Counted from the first letter of the stretch, positions 42,227 to 50,947 are shown. The stretch: 64,000 nucleotides of DNA from JAITWN01 sp964437335 (GCA_964437335.1 CAYTGL010000007.1:1-64000); one strand, 5' to 3'. Numbers and translations are program-made. The notes: generated by a model from the sequence alone, not told the origin.

Positions 42227-43078
42227 TTGAACAATGAATTGCTTAACTCATTGATGAACAGGGTAGGCTGCATCGACCCGCCCGGCTGCCTCAGCGGGTT
42301 TGTTGAACATCCCTTTGTTCCGTATCGCAAGTCGGTTGGTGTCGAGGTCGGATTTGTCATTGAGCATCGGTTCGCCTTTTACTATTGGATAAAGTGTAAA
42401 CAAATGCTTCAACAGGGATGGCGTACTGGACAACAAGTTGACGACGAGGGCTTTACGCCTCCCGATCTTGTCACTTGGGACTGGCATGACGATGTTGGGG
42501 GCGAATGCGACTTTATCGAAGCCGAGTTGAGCCAGTTGAATCAAGCCGAGAATGAGGAAGTTGCACTTTTCTGTTGGGCCGGGTTGCGCCAACTAAATGA
42601 CGGGCAAATTGCACCGGCAATGTGGCTCAATGCGCTCGGCAATGTGTACGTGATTCAAAAGCAGCGAAAAGACTGTCGGAGCCAAAACCGTTCTCTGATT
42701 GATCGTTTCGGAAACGAACATCAGGTTTTTTACTTCCGATCTCTCAAGGACTTTCCTGCAACTTTCGAACGAACCAATAGCCGGACGGGAGTGATCTGGG
42801 ACATCGACCTGGACTATTTCACAAGGGGACGAAGCGTCCCGGATCAGTGCTACACGCCTGCGCTATCAGGCGACACAATCACCGCAATGCTACAGTCCGA
42901 TAGACCCTGGCTGCCGTTGATACTGCGAGACTTGAAGGCCGTCACGATTGCCTTGGAGCCAAAGTATACGGGTGGATTGAGCGTCTCCCTTGAACTTTAT
43001 CGCACCTGGGAATCGGCCTTGTTCTCGGCTCCGCTGTTCAGCAGCAAGTGTCGCTGGCGAAAAGGCGTGGTGACGTAA
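42227..43078 (+). CDS. UPF0489/arginase-fold-like protein
   Basis: 283 aa. I chose the TTG at 42227 because AAAGGAG at 42213-42219 is perfectly placed; the frame is open to a GTG at 42131 without similarity. VIWDIDLDYFTRG matches the DIDLDYF signature of UPF0489 proteins, which share the arginase/deacetylase fold with metal-binding Asp residues. The rest (WHDDVGGECDFIEAELSQLN) fits weakly. Base composition is lower in GC than in the chromosomal part. Substrate unknown. Confidence 0.55.
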   Translation: MNNELLNSLMNRVGCIDPPGCLSGFVEHPFVPYRKSVGVEVGFVIEHRFAFYYWIKCKQMLQQGWRTGQQVDDEGFTPPDLVTWDWHDDVGGECDFIEAELSQLNQAENEEVALFCWAGLRQLNDGQIAPAMWLNALGNVYVIQKQRKDCRSQNRSLIDRFGNEHQVFYFRSLKDFPATFERTNSRTGVIWDIDLDYFTRGRSVPDQCYTPALSGDTITAMLQSDRPWLPLILRDLKAVTIALEPKYTGGLSVSLELYRTWESALFSAPLFSSKCRWRKGVVT

Positions 43079-43262
43079 TGTGTTCAACGACTCCAATCCT
43101 CCTCCAGCGACGCCGTCAGCAACGACCCGCTTCTACTAGAAGAACCTGCTCGCCATCGCCTCTGCGCTGACGCACGTCTGCCCGCAGCTGTCGTTCGAAC
43201 AAGTTGGCCTCCGTTTCACTGCCCTTACATTGTACAATCGCCAAGGTTCTCGATGAAGATCC

Positions 43263-43475
43263 ATTAAAGAAGCAGCCAAAGAGCCTGCCGACGCCAGGAT
43301 TGTCGAATTGAAGACGTTCCTTGTCGATCAGATCGACAGGTACGTGAAGATCAACTCGGTGTCGTGGAAGGCGGCTGTGTTGGTGAACGACACGGCCACG
43401 ATGGATTCCATCCGCCGAACTGCCCATAAGCTGGTAGAAGAGGCTTTGGATTACAAGGTGGCGGATTTGAATTGA
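43263..43475 (+). pseudogene. Short protein-like fragment without a start codon
   Basis: A 70-codon frame ending at 43475 reads LKTFLVDQIDRYVKINSVSW, LVNDTATMDSIRRTAHKLVE, EALDYKVADLN. It follows an in-frame stop and has no ATG/GTG near its beginning. It is probably the tail of a lost gene. No family recognised. Confidence 0.3.
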
Positions 43476-43482
43476 GTTCTTC

Positions 43483-44715
43483 TTACACTGATGGTTGAGT
43501 GTCACGATAATACTGAAGCACCAGCAAACCCAGGTCGGTTAGCATTAGCTTTCCTTCGAGTGCATCAACTAGGCCGTACTTCATTGCAGTTGCAATTTCG
43601 GCGACATCCTGGATCAAGGCTTCGCCTCTGTTGTGTTTCGTGGCGTTTGCGAGGGGCATCAAAACATCTTCAATCGTTCTTCTGCCTCTATGACTTCTAA
43701 CGAACTTCTCGAAAAAGGCAGGTATTGGAGAGTCATGAGGTAACGAATCGTCTTGGCGATTCATCGACTGCAAATCAACAAAGCGATCTTTACGCAGAAT
43801 TCCAATCATCTCATCTATTTTGCTTTCCTCTGATTGTCTTCGCAACTCTCGTACTTCGTCGATTACGTTTTCTTCAGCATTGGAGTATTTCAAGAACTGC
43901 TCAGTGGTGTACAAGACGAATCTGCAATCCGAGTGCGATTGCAATTCAGCGATCAGGCGAGGATCTGCTCCAAGCATTCGCCCATGTGACCTGCGCCACC
44001 AGTCCTCTTTGACATCAGCGGTTACGAAGATAACTGCGACACGCTTTTCAACTTTGGTGTATTCGAGAACTTGCTTCCAAACAAACCAATCGCCGCAACG
44101 ATCTATATCTGGCAAGTCCTTCTTCTCTTCATAGTCCTTCCAACCTGGCGGAATCCGCACCTTCAATCGATCACAGCCATCTTTGACAACCGTTATGAGC
44201 TGGGCAGGTGCAAATGCAGGGCCGATTCGCTTGTCCATTAGCAATTCAATTCGAGGCAGAAGTGAATCACTGCTCTCCGATAGCAAAGAATTCTCGTCCT
44301 TGAGTTCGTCTACGTGCGTTTCCGCAAGCTCCTTGATCTTCCGCACGATATCATCTTTGCGGATAACCGGATGGCTGTCTCTGTTCTTGACAAGTTTCCC
44401 GATTTCCTTACGTAAGGTTTCACAGGCATCGTTGCAAAGCTGAGGAAGTGCTTTGCGGTAATCGCTAAAAATAGCTTGCTGCTCAGCAATTACGTTTGAT
44501 CGGTTCTTGGAAAATTCTTTGGCCACTTGATGTGGAAACCAAAGCCGATCTTTGACAGCTTCCAGGCACGTTAGAAGCTTATCGGCAGTGTCTTTTGAGC
44601 AACGGTAAAGCTCAAGTAGTACGTTTGTATCTGGAACGAAAACACCTTCTGCCCAGTATCGCTTGAAGTCAGCGTCACTCGGCCGGAAGTATTCGGGAAA
44701 CAATGCGTCCAGCAC
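43483..44715 (-). CDS. DUF4935-type PIN-like domain protein
   Basis: 410 aa. GVFVPDTNVLLELYRCSKDT carries the first PIN Asp (D29). PHQVAKEFSKNRSNVI gives the Glu. IPPGWKDYEEKKDLPDIDRC then GDWFVWKQVLEY and AVIFVTADVKEDWWRRSHGR give the remaining Asp residues of the PIN_8/DUF4935 group. The last 130 residues (a winged-helix-like ending LMLTDLGLLVLQYYR) are extra. Such proteins are frequent in defence and accessory islands and are predicted RNases. No antitoxin-like gene is adjacent. Confidence 0.75.
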   Translation of the reverse strand: MLDALFPEYFRPSDADFKRYWAEGVFVPDTNVLLELYRCSKDTADKLLTCLEAVKDRLWFPHQVAKEFSKNRSNVIAEQQAIFSDYRKALPQLCNDACETLRKEIGKLVKNRDSHPVIRKDDIVRKIKELAETHVDELKDENSLLSESSDSLLPRIELLMDKRIGPAFAPAQLITVVKDGCDRLKVRIPPGWKDYEEKKDLPDIDRCGDWFVWKQVLEYTKVEKRVAVIFVTADVKEDWWRRSHGRMLGADPRLIAELQSHSDCRFVLYTTEQFLKYSNAEENVIDEVRELRRQSEESKIDEMIGILRKDRFVDLQSMNRQDDSLPHDSPIPAFFEKFVRSHRGRRTIEDVLMPLANATKHNRGEALIQDVAEIATAMKYGLVDALEGKLMLTDLGLLVLQYYRDTQPSV

Positions 44716-44892
44716 CGTGAAGCCCCTCGATCACTAAGTTGTGGTTGCCGTAAACTGAGGTTGAGGCACGCCCTCGGAACAGGGCTCCTCCTACTATTGA
44801 CACAATCGACGCCTGAACATTAGAACAGACGAATGGTGATAGCACAACATCTAGTGTGGCGAAGCCGGAATAGCGGCAGCAGGTGGTAATGC

Positions 44893-45606
44893 ATGGGACG
44901 AAAACGGGCAAGGCAGCAACCGAGCAGAAGGCCGCAACGGCAAGATCTGCCGCATCGGAATTTGGACGCCGAATCCCCTGCCGTGCCAGAAAGGAACTCC
45001 ATAGATGAGGGGCCACTCATCGAGCCGTTGCTCCCAGAGGACTACGTCCGTGAGAGAGCACTGCTCATTGACATGGAGCAAAAAAGTGCGGATCAACACG
45101 ATAAAGCCATCTTGAACTTGGCGATGGCAGCTTTGGGAGGTTCAATCACGTTTATGCAGGTGATCGCCCCAACGCCCGTGGCCGGTACATTGTGGCTAGT
45201 CCGAGGGGGGTGGATCTTCCTGGCTGGGAGCATTCTTACGATTCTGGTGTCCTTCCTTTCTAGCCAGTGGGCTTGTCAGCAGATGCGACAATCGCTCGAT
45301 GATATACAGAGCGGTGATAGCGGAGAAACGAAAGGGATCGACTGGTCCAAGTGGACACACCGGTTCAATGTGGTGTCTTTCTCGCTGTTTGGAATCGGTG
45401 TTTGTCTGCTGGTTGTGTTTAGTATTTGCAATTTTCCAAACGGAGACAAGCAGTCAATGTCGAACTCATCGGACTCAGAACGCAATCGGGCGTACCAGCA
45501 ATCAAAGGACGATGATGGGCGTGGTGCAATCCCACCACGACGGCCAGTCGTGGCCCAGCCCTCGCCGCCAAGCACCCCGAAATCCGGTCAAAAGCCAACG
45601 AAGTAA
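44893..45606 (+). CDS. Three-helix membrane protein, first gene of the PPxRP operon
   Basis: 237 aa. A disordered basic N-terminus and an acidic segment lead into three hydrophobic helices: AILNLAMAALGGSITFMQVI, WLVRGGWIFLAGSILTILVS and VSFSLFGIGVCLLVVFSICN. The short segment before helix 1 (MEQKSADQHDK) is helical and charged. The C-terminal tail contains GAIPPRRPVVAQPSPPSTP, the first occurrence of a G-[AR]-[VI]-PP-x-RP motif repeated in the next two small proteins. Three more genes follow within 25 bp of each other. The function is unknown. The layout (a membrane anchor with tiny motif-bearing proteins and a repeat protein) suggests a sensing or assembly system. Confidence 0.65.
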   Translation: MGRKRARQQPSRRPQRQDLPHRNLDAESPAVPERNSIDEGPLIEPLLPEDYVRERALLIDMEQKSADQHDKAILNLAMAALGGSITFMQVIAPTPVAGTLWLVRGGWIFLAGSILTILVSFLSSQWACQQMRQSLDDIQSGDSGETKGIDWSKWTHRFNVVSFSLFGIGVCLLVVFSICNFPNGDKQSMSNSSDSERNRAYQQSKDDDGRGAIPPRRPVVAQPSPPSTPKSGQKPTK

Positions 45607-45626
45607 ATGAATCAAAAGGAACCAAG

Positions 45627-45773
45627 ATGAACGAGCGCAAGAAGGATCGAGCGAGTGAATCGAAGCTTGTAGACAAGAAGAAGAAAGATGACCTGGGGGC
45701 CGTTCCACCCTCACGACCGGCCACACCTAAGGCAACGGAGCAACGCAAGACAACGAAAGGAAATGGGAAATAG
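45627..45773 (+). CDS. 48-aa protein with the PPxRP motif
   Basis: Starts 21 bp after the membrane gene and has AAAGGA upstream. It is very basic (ERKKDRASESKLVDKKKKDD) with the motif GAVPPSRPATPK and a lysine-rich end. It has the same C-terminal motif as its neighbours, which supports it as a real gene despite its size. Confidence 0.6.
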   Translation: MNERKKDRASESKLVDKKKKDDLGAVPPSRPATPKATEQRKTTKGNGK

Positions 45774-45774
45774 A

Positions 45775-45972
45775 ATGGCTTCAAACGAACCTGAGAAGAT
45801 TGTTCATTTCGACGTTGACGTACAGAAATACGGGCGAGTACCGCCCTCCCGGCCAGTGCCACAGAGCGGCGGTAAGGGTGCCGTGCCGCCGAGAAGTCCA
45901 GTTCGGCCGGTGTCGTCGCCAAACACGTCGAATCGTCCCGGTTCTTCGCCACCACCTCAAGGTAAGAAGTAG
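45775..45972 (+). CDS. 65-aa protein with two PPxRP-like motifs
   Basis: The start codon lies one base after the previous stop. The acidic/hydrophobic head EKIVHFDVDVQKYGRVPPSR leads to the first motif (GRVPPSRPVP), then GAVPPRSPVRP and a Pro/Ser tail ending in QGKK. Intrinsically disordered by composition. A peptide ligand for a partner protein is a plausible role. Confidence 0.6.
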   Translation: MASNEPEKIVHFDVDVQKYGRVPPSRPVPQSGGKGAVPPRSPVRPVSSPNTSNRPGSSPPPQGKK

Positions 45973-45987
45973 GCATCGGAGTGAACT

Positions 45988-46389
45988 GTGACGAGTGCTG
46001 CGTTCTTCAAAGCGATTAGCGGGAGCGAGCTTTCCGCCAAAGAGAGAGCTTCGCTTGAAGAGAATGAATTATTCAATCTGGCCTCGGGCGGATACTTACA
46101 ACTGACGCAAGCCGAGCGAGCTAGGTTAGCACCATCGAGTCTACTCGTTCTTGCAACAGGTCGAGTTATCGAGTTGTCCGAACGAGATCGAGATCGACTT
46201 TCGGCCGATGATCTTTGCAACCTGGCAATAGGTAGGATCATTACGCTATCGGCGACAGATCGAAAGCGTCTTTCCCCCAGCCAATTGTGCTGTCTCGCCA
46301 CAGGCAGCGTGATTCAGTTGACGACGGAAGAACAAAATCGGATACCTGAGCATCAGTTGCTTCCGCTTCGGATCGCCAGAAAGGTCTGA
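45988..46389 (+). CDS. Protein built from four 24-residue repeats
   Basis: 133 aa, GTG start 15 bp after the 65-aa gene. Residues 15-38, 39-62, 63-86 and 87-110 are repeats of consensus L[ST]xxxRxRLxxxxLxxLAxGxxI, followed by a partial fifth. Each unit begins with LS or LT and contains a charged ER/DR pair. The repeat suggests a short helical solenoid for protein binding. Being in the same operon as three motif-bearing proteins, it may be the reader of the PPxRP peptide. No family recognised. Confidence 0.6.
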   Translation: MTSAAFFKAISGSELSAKERASLEENELFNLASGGYLQLTQAERARLAPSSLLVLATGRVIELSERDRDRLSADDLCNLAIGRIITLSATDRKRLSPSQLCCLATGSVIQLTTEEQNRIPEHQLLPLRIARKV

Positions 46390-46557
46390 GGAATGGATAC
46401 TCGGAAGGACTACTGACGTGGATAGTCTTCTCGGCATCCCCTGCCACAACTGCTACAAAATGCACTTGTAGCGAATTAGCTTCGCTCCGTGAACAGACTG
46501 GGAGCACAGCTGTGTGACTGACACAAGCCTTCGTGGACTGCAAGCGCCCCTAACAGG

Positions 46558-47301
46558 TTACTCGACCTTCACCCGCTTCCAGGTTCCGCCTTCCGATTCA
46601 CGTACTGCTTCCCATCCGATGGGCAAGTCTGCAAGCTGGCCAACGGAGGGATGAAGCTCAAAGATATTGCCCAGGCTTACAAGCTTTCCATCTTCTGGTC
46701 GATTCGTGGTGCCACAGAGAAACTGCCAATCTCCTTCCGTATCGTGGCTGACAAGCAGGATTGGATGCGTACCTTCCAACACTTGTTTGGTCGTAAAGAC
46801 CGCCCGATTCTTACCCTCATTGAACGGCCACCCAATCCTTCGAGCCAGAACCGGCTGACGCTCTTGAATCTCGGGGTGGCAGCTTGATTGCCACGGATAA
46901 TTGTGCTGGGCGTCTGGCCACACGCATTGGAGTACCGGGAAATCGTCGGGCCGATAGTACCACATGGCATAGCCGACGTATTCGGGGTAAACGTCGGGCG
47001 GAACGGATCGAAACATGCAGGAGTAGCCGTCGAGAACTTGATCGCTTTCGTGCCAGTCTTCGAACTTTGCCCCATTTCGGACCTCCTCACCAATGGCATT
47101 GATAATCTGCGCCATCACCGCCGTGCTGTTCAGCCCAAACATGATAATCTCGGGATGCCCGAGCGTGTGGTACATGCCGATGGAATAAACAAACGCTGGT
47201 CCTTCGGGATCATCAGAGATGCCAACTAAATGCCATCCATGCCGCTGCACATCGTCGATAACTCGCTGTTCTTCGGGGTCGTTACCTGTTGTGCGGACCA
47301 T
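46558..47301 (-). CDS. DUF4262 domain protein
   Basis: 247 aa. The DUF4262 core is clear: VQRHGWHLVGISDDPEGPAF, VYSIGMYHTLGHPEIIMFGL, AQIINAIGEEVRNG, PEYVGYAMWYY, FPVLQCVWPD. The C-terminal 80 residues (ILLVSHDTEGDWQFLCGTTN) resemble a small immunity-type domain (DUF2185-like). The function of the family is unknown and it is common in accessory regions. Confidence 0.85.
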   Translation of the reverse strand: MVRTTGNDPEEQRVIDDVQRHGWHLVGISDDPEGPAFVYSIGMYHTLGHPEIIMFGLNSTAVMAQIINAIGEEVRNGAKFEDWHESDQVLDGYSCMFRSVPPDVYPEYVGYAMWYYRPDDFPVLQCVWPDAQHNYPWQSSCHPEIQERQPVLARRIGWPFNEGKNRAVFTTKQVLEGTHPILLVSHDTEGDWQFLCGTTNRPEDGKLVSLGNIFELHPSVGQLADLPIGWEAVRESEGGTWKRVKVE

Positions 47302-47377
47302 CTTCTAGCTCCCGCCTAACTTCAAGAACAACAACTGCATCGCCACCGGCGTCTTGGCCTTGATCGAGTATTAAAAG

Positions 47378-47530
47378 TTGAGTGGCATCTGCAACCACGT
47401 GTTGACGTCAGGAGAACTCTCTTCTCACCCCCGTGTCGAAGTCCCCCAGGATTGGGAACGACGTCTTGCTCCGACGAACCTTGAAAGCCTGTGTCGGAGT
47501 TGTCACTCGGAGGCACGTTCACGGCCCGCA
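47378..47530 (+). pseudogene. C-terminal fragment of an HNH endonuclease
   Basis: The frame reads DWERRLAPTNLESLCRSCHS, the N-L-x-x-L-C-x-x-CH ending of HNH homing/phage nucleases. The upstream catalytic His-Asn part is absent. It is antisense to the end of the following minus-strand gene. Confidence 0.5.
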
Positions 47531-47857
47531 TCGCTCCAGTACGTTTTGCGATCCGCAAATATGACACTTTTTCGGAGGAGTCGGCCTTCTGGACGTCCAT
47601 TCATAGTCGCAGTTCAGGCATCGCATGCGTCCGTACCACGTTGAGCGAATTTTTTCCTGCCGCATCCATTCTTGTTGTCTCCGTAGCGCCTCAAGCTCAA
47701 ATTCAGCTTCACGCTCCTTGGGGTACTCAAATATGGCCCAATAAACCATGTACAGAACGAGAACGACTATTGCGAACACTGCAACACGGATAAACCAGCC
47801 GATGTGGATTAACCAGAAAATAATCCCGGCAAGTAGCGCTCCAGCAACGTACTCCAT
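47519..47857 (-). CDS. Small membrane protein with C-terminal zinc ribbon
   Basis: 112 aa. Two hydrophobic helices (VAGALLAGIIFWLIHIGWF, VAVFAIVVLVLYMVYWAIF) are followed by a helical charged linker and CLNCDYEWTS...CHICGSQNVLERC, a zinc ribbon. Topology puts the ribbon in the cytoplasm if the loop is short. Function unknown. Confidence 0.6.
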   Translation of the reverse strand: MEYVAGALLAGIIFWLIHIGWFIRVAVFAIVVLVLYMVYWAIFEYPKEREAEFELEALRRQQEWMRQEKIRSTWYGRMRCLNCDYEWTSRRPTPPKKCHICGSQNVLERCGP

Positions 47858-48228
47858 CTAGCACCATCCCATTCTGAGTTGTGCATACCATTCGCCGCAA
47901 ATTCTATGCGATTTGTCCATGTTCGCAAGAAGTCTTGCTCAGAGCGTTCAAAGCCGCCAGCGATCGGCTTCTCCATTCCAACAATGTCGCCAAAACGAAT
48001 CCTAGGTCGCCCAAGAGTGGCCACGGCCGCCGTCGTGAGCCCTTGCGCCACATTCCGATGGGAAAACCCTCGCAAACTCATTATCCGTAGGGGCCAAGGC
48101 AACGACGATCGGAAAGCGGCAAACAAGTCGCTGATGACTGAAGCCGCCAGCGTGGATGAAGCCATCATCCCGGCGACGGTCGCCGACTTAGTTCGCTATG
48201 CTGGCGGCATCGACAATGTCCGCAACTG
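47858..48228. other. Region without a supported gene
   Basis: Open frames on both strands exist, but none has a clear ribosome site or family. The plus strand probably held the 5' part of the terminase small subunit, now unrecognisable. Confidence 0.35.
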
Positions 48229-48534
48229 GAACGCACGGGCGTGCTCACCACCATTGATCGTTCCACCCTCGTCATGTACTGCAAATGCTGGAGCGTTTAT
48301 CGCCAGGCGGTGGAGCACACGAAGAAGTTCGGGGATGTGGTGCTTGTGGGCACAAATTGAACGCAGCTTTTCCAAGTCAGTCCGTGGAGCATCGTATTTC
48401 ATAAGAATCCTGATGTTTGCCGTAGGTTGCTCGCCGAATTCGGCATGACGCTAGTAGCACGCACACGAATGAACGTGAAGGAGGAGCAAGCGGGTTCTTC
48501 TGTGGTGGAGAGGTTCCTAAATCAGATGGACTAG
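48229..48534 (+). pseudogene. Phage terminase small subunit remnant (P27 family)
   Basis: The frame reads ERTGVLTTIDRSTLVMYCKC, WSVYRQAVEHTKKFG, then a TGA at 48358-48360, then SPWSIVFHKNPDVCRRLLAE, FGMTLVARTRMNVKEE. This is the conserved C-terminal pattern of P27-type TerS (L-T-x-D, YC-x-x-W, FGxT-x-x-R-x-R). The 5' part is gone and a stop interrupts it. It lies upstream of a TerL fragment (49483), with an AbiC-like gene inserted between. Confidence 0.65.
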
Positions 48535-49442
48535 TGCCATTGATCAAAAGCTTCCTGTTCGGCAATTGCCCGTATCTTGCAAACCATCTCGCCCAAGTAT
48601 TGGTGTACACCCGAAGATGAAAAACCTACATCAGGATCGCCGCAGTGTCTTCGCAGGCTTTGCACGCATTCCGTTATCGCTTGCTCAGCTTCCGGCGACA
48701 ATTCTGTAGCACATGCTATAAGCCTGTTTGTGAGGCTTGATACTGTTGAGCGTTTGGTGTCATCTAGCGACTCGTTCTTGCGGCCGTGTTTTATGAATCC
48801 CACATCACCTAATTCTTTGGCAATCTGTGCCAGCGTCTGGCAGTTTGCACTGCGTGAATAGGCTTCGGTAGTAAATTGCAGGAATTCGTGGGAGTCATAC
48901 AAGTATGAGGCCATATCTGGAATCAGGGCATTGAGTGCGTCGATTACCTGCGCCTGTGCTAGAACACCTATAGTACGAGCGTGTGTTGATCGAGCCGGTA
49001 TTTGATGCCTACTTCTCCAGTCCCCCACCTGTCGTAATGTTTCGAGAGCGGCGATAAACGCTGACAGCATGAGTCGCTGCTCTGACTTCGTCTGTGCATC
49101 AGCCGACTTCTTATGCTCCTGCCATGCCAGTCGCATCTCTCGACGTTGAAGGCTAAGTTCCTTCCGCTGCCACCACAAGGCAATAATTACGCCAGCAAAT
49201 GCGAGAGCAGAAAACAAAGCGTTGACTGCTCCAAAGCTGTCCCCATATTGCGCCGACGTATCGGTTGCTTTGGCGGCAATGTCTGAATTGCTCATGGGAC
49301 GATGGCCGAGCCAGTCCCAAATTCCAATTACAATTAGGCCAACCGCCACAGCACCGGCTACTGAAAGTGCCCCAGCAATGCGAGGATGCTTCTCCTCGAA
49401 TGTAGGTGTCAACTCCACTTCCTTCTGCTTTTCCTCGGCCAC
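48531..49442 (-). CDS. Putative phage abortive infection membrane protein (putAbiC-like)
   Basis: 303 aa. Two transmembrane helices near the N-terminus (IAGALSVAGAVAVGLIVIGI, AVNALFSALAFAGVIIALWW) with the family hallmark AQYGDSFGAVNALFSALAFA and a following coiled segment WWQRKELSLQRREMRLAWQE. The 190-aa C-terminal part is helical and cytoplasmic. It lies in opposite orientation between terminase small- and large-subunit remnants, a position typical of a defence cargo gene inserted into a phage relic. Confidence 0.7.
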   Translation of the reverse strand: MAEEKQKEVELTPTFEEKHPRIAGALSVAGAVAVGLIVIGIWDWLGHRPMSNSDIAAKATDTSAQYGDSFGAVNALFSALAFAGVIIALWWQRKELSLQRREMRLAWQEHKKSADAQTKSEQRLMLSAFIAALETLRQVGDWRSRHQIPARSTHARTIGVLAQAQVIDALNALIPDMASYLYDSHEFLQFTTEAYSRSANCQTLAQIAKELGDVGFIKHGRKNESLDDTKRSTVSSLTNRLIACATELSPEAEQAITECVQSLRRHCGDPDVGFSSSGVHQYLGEMVCKIRAIAEQEAFDQWH

Positions 49443-49482
49443 GCCTAACTCCTATTTCTGCCCGCCACGCTCTACCTAATGC

Positions 49483-49656
49483 GTGGACTTGAAACGACTA
49501 AAAGCCAAGGCACGCCGCCAAGGCTGGGCCAATTGGATCAAAAACAGCACCGACGAGCAAGCATTGCTCGAAGGGTGTTGGTTCGATACGAAGGCAGCCG
49601 AACACGTCTGCGGATTCTTCGAGCATGCCTCGTTCAAAGATTGGGGCATCGGGTGA
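49483..49656 (+). pseudogene. N-terminal fragment of a phage terminase large subunit
   Basis: 57 residues reading RRQGWANWIKNSTDEQALLE, GCWFDTKAAEHVCGFFEHAS, FKDWGIG, then a stop. The DEQA-x-x-x-GC-x-FD-x-x-A-x-x-V-C-x-FFE pattern is the N-terminus of terminase large subunits. A LLGWRR string in another frame just after (about 49669-49690) looks like the next TerL block after a frameshift. The ATPase and nuclease parts are missing. Confidence 0.65.
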
Positions 49657-49947
49657 AGTTAGTCCAACTGCTCGGCTGGCGGCGTGATCGCCGGAGTCGA
49701 TGTTGCGGCAGGTATCCCGATTTCGTCGGTCTTCGTGGAGGAATCTGTATGTTACGTTAATTCACAAGTGAGCCGTTCGCCTGACAGAAGTTCATCGTGT
49801 TAGCCGGGAAGGTCGGCCAGAAGCACTTCCGTTCTGTATCGTGCGGCTATGCTGTCGTCGAGAACTCGGTATCATTAACACCTGTTGAGAAACATCCGAT
49901 TATGAAGAACGCACAATCTATTAACACGTCCGCTGAGGTCGTCAATA

Positions 49948-50805
49948 ATGCCGCATGCAGAATTTGAGGAAAAGCAGTACGAGATTCCAGCCAACATCGA
50001 GCTTGGCATCCAGCATGCTGCGGTATTCGCTGCGGGTCAGGTGCTTGAGGCTATTGTTGGTTATGATGTTGCTTCATTGCAGCCGGCACATGCACCTATT
50101 TGGCAGTTACTTGGTGTAAACGTTCCGACCGGCCTTCAGCTTGTTCCGAATCTATGGCAACGGGCGGCTGCACAACCCAAGCCAGCCGACTTGCCTGCGA
50201 ATTACGTCAGCCTCGTTCTCCAGTACAAGCGCCCGCAGTTCTTGTCACGAGCAACCGCTCTTCAATGGCCGCACTGGCAACAAGCATTCTTTCGTTTTGC
50301 AGTGCTTCCACATCAGCAAGATATCCTTGCTTCGATACAAAACTCAACTTTGGGACGAGCAACCGTTCGATATTCGTGCCCGTCATTTTGGCGTTATGCG
50401 GAGTTGCAAGCCCATCAATGGAATCGTGCCGTGCTTGAAAATTCGACCTTTGTCTCACCACGTCGTCTAATCAACCATCACGTCTGGACATATACAACGC
50501 CTGGAACGTCAGGCTATGCCAATCCACGCCCAGAAGACGTGCCAACAGAGAAGTTTCGGGGTATATGGAATAAGGCTATGAAGCGAGCATCCAGCAGGCG
50601 GGAGAAGTTAATTCAGCATCTTCGAGGTTTAGCTGTCGGAGTGGAGATACCAGTTGTTAGTGCCAACACGTCGCCGGAATGGTTGGGACAGTTTACAAAT
50701 GCGAATCAGCTGACGCCTGTGCAAGAACAAGCGGTGTTTGATACGGTCGAGTTTGCCCGTCGCTGCGGGGAGGCGGGAGCCTCATGGTTTGTCGCTGACT
50801 TGTAA
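49948..50805 (+). CDS. Uncharacterised protein with a possible nuclease-like QxK motif
   Basis: 285 aa. AHAEFEEKQYE-type start, then VLEAIVGYDVASL (Asp) and LVLQYKRPQFL (Q-x-K), spaced like the catalytic D and (E/Q)xK of PD-(D/E)xK folds, followed by ATVRYSCPSFWRYAELQAHQ, WNRAVLENSTFVSPRRLINH. I know related unassigned proteins with the QxKRP block. Nuclease activity is a guess. It stands alone upstream of the defence operon. Confidence 0.5.
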   Translation: MPHAEFEEKQYEIPANIELGIQHAAVFAAGQVLEAIVGYDVASLQPAHAPIWQLLGVNVPTGLQLVPNLWQRAAAQPKPADLPANYVSLVLQYKRPQFLSRATALQWPHWQQAFFRFAVLPHQQDILASIQNSTLGRATVRYSCPSFWRYAELQAHQWNRAVLENSTFVSPRRLINHHVWTYTTPGTSGYANPRPEDVPTEKFRGIWNKAMKRASSRREKLIQHLRGLAVGVEIPVVSANTSPEWLGQFTNANQLTPVQEQAVFDTVEFARRCGEAGASWFVADL

Positions 50806-50947
50806 TTTATAGACCGTTCGATTGAACGAGGATGTGCCACATGCGTAGTGTGTCTTAGCTACTAATCGCATTTTGCAAGGTGTCCCCCAGCAGGCATAAT
50901 GTCCAATTGGGTGGAGCATTCGAAAGCGACGGGGACATGCCGAACCG

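Noticed and set aside
47809..48168. 119-aa minus-strand ORF next to the zinc-ribbon membrane gene
   Set aside because: It overlaps the start of the better-supported membrane gene and shows no family features or ribosome site.
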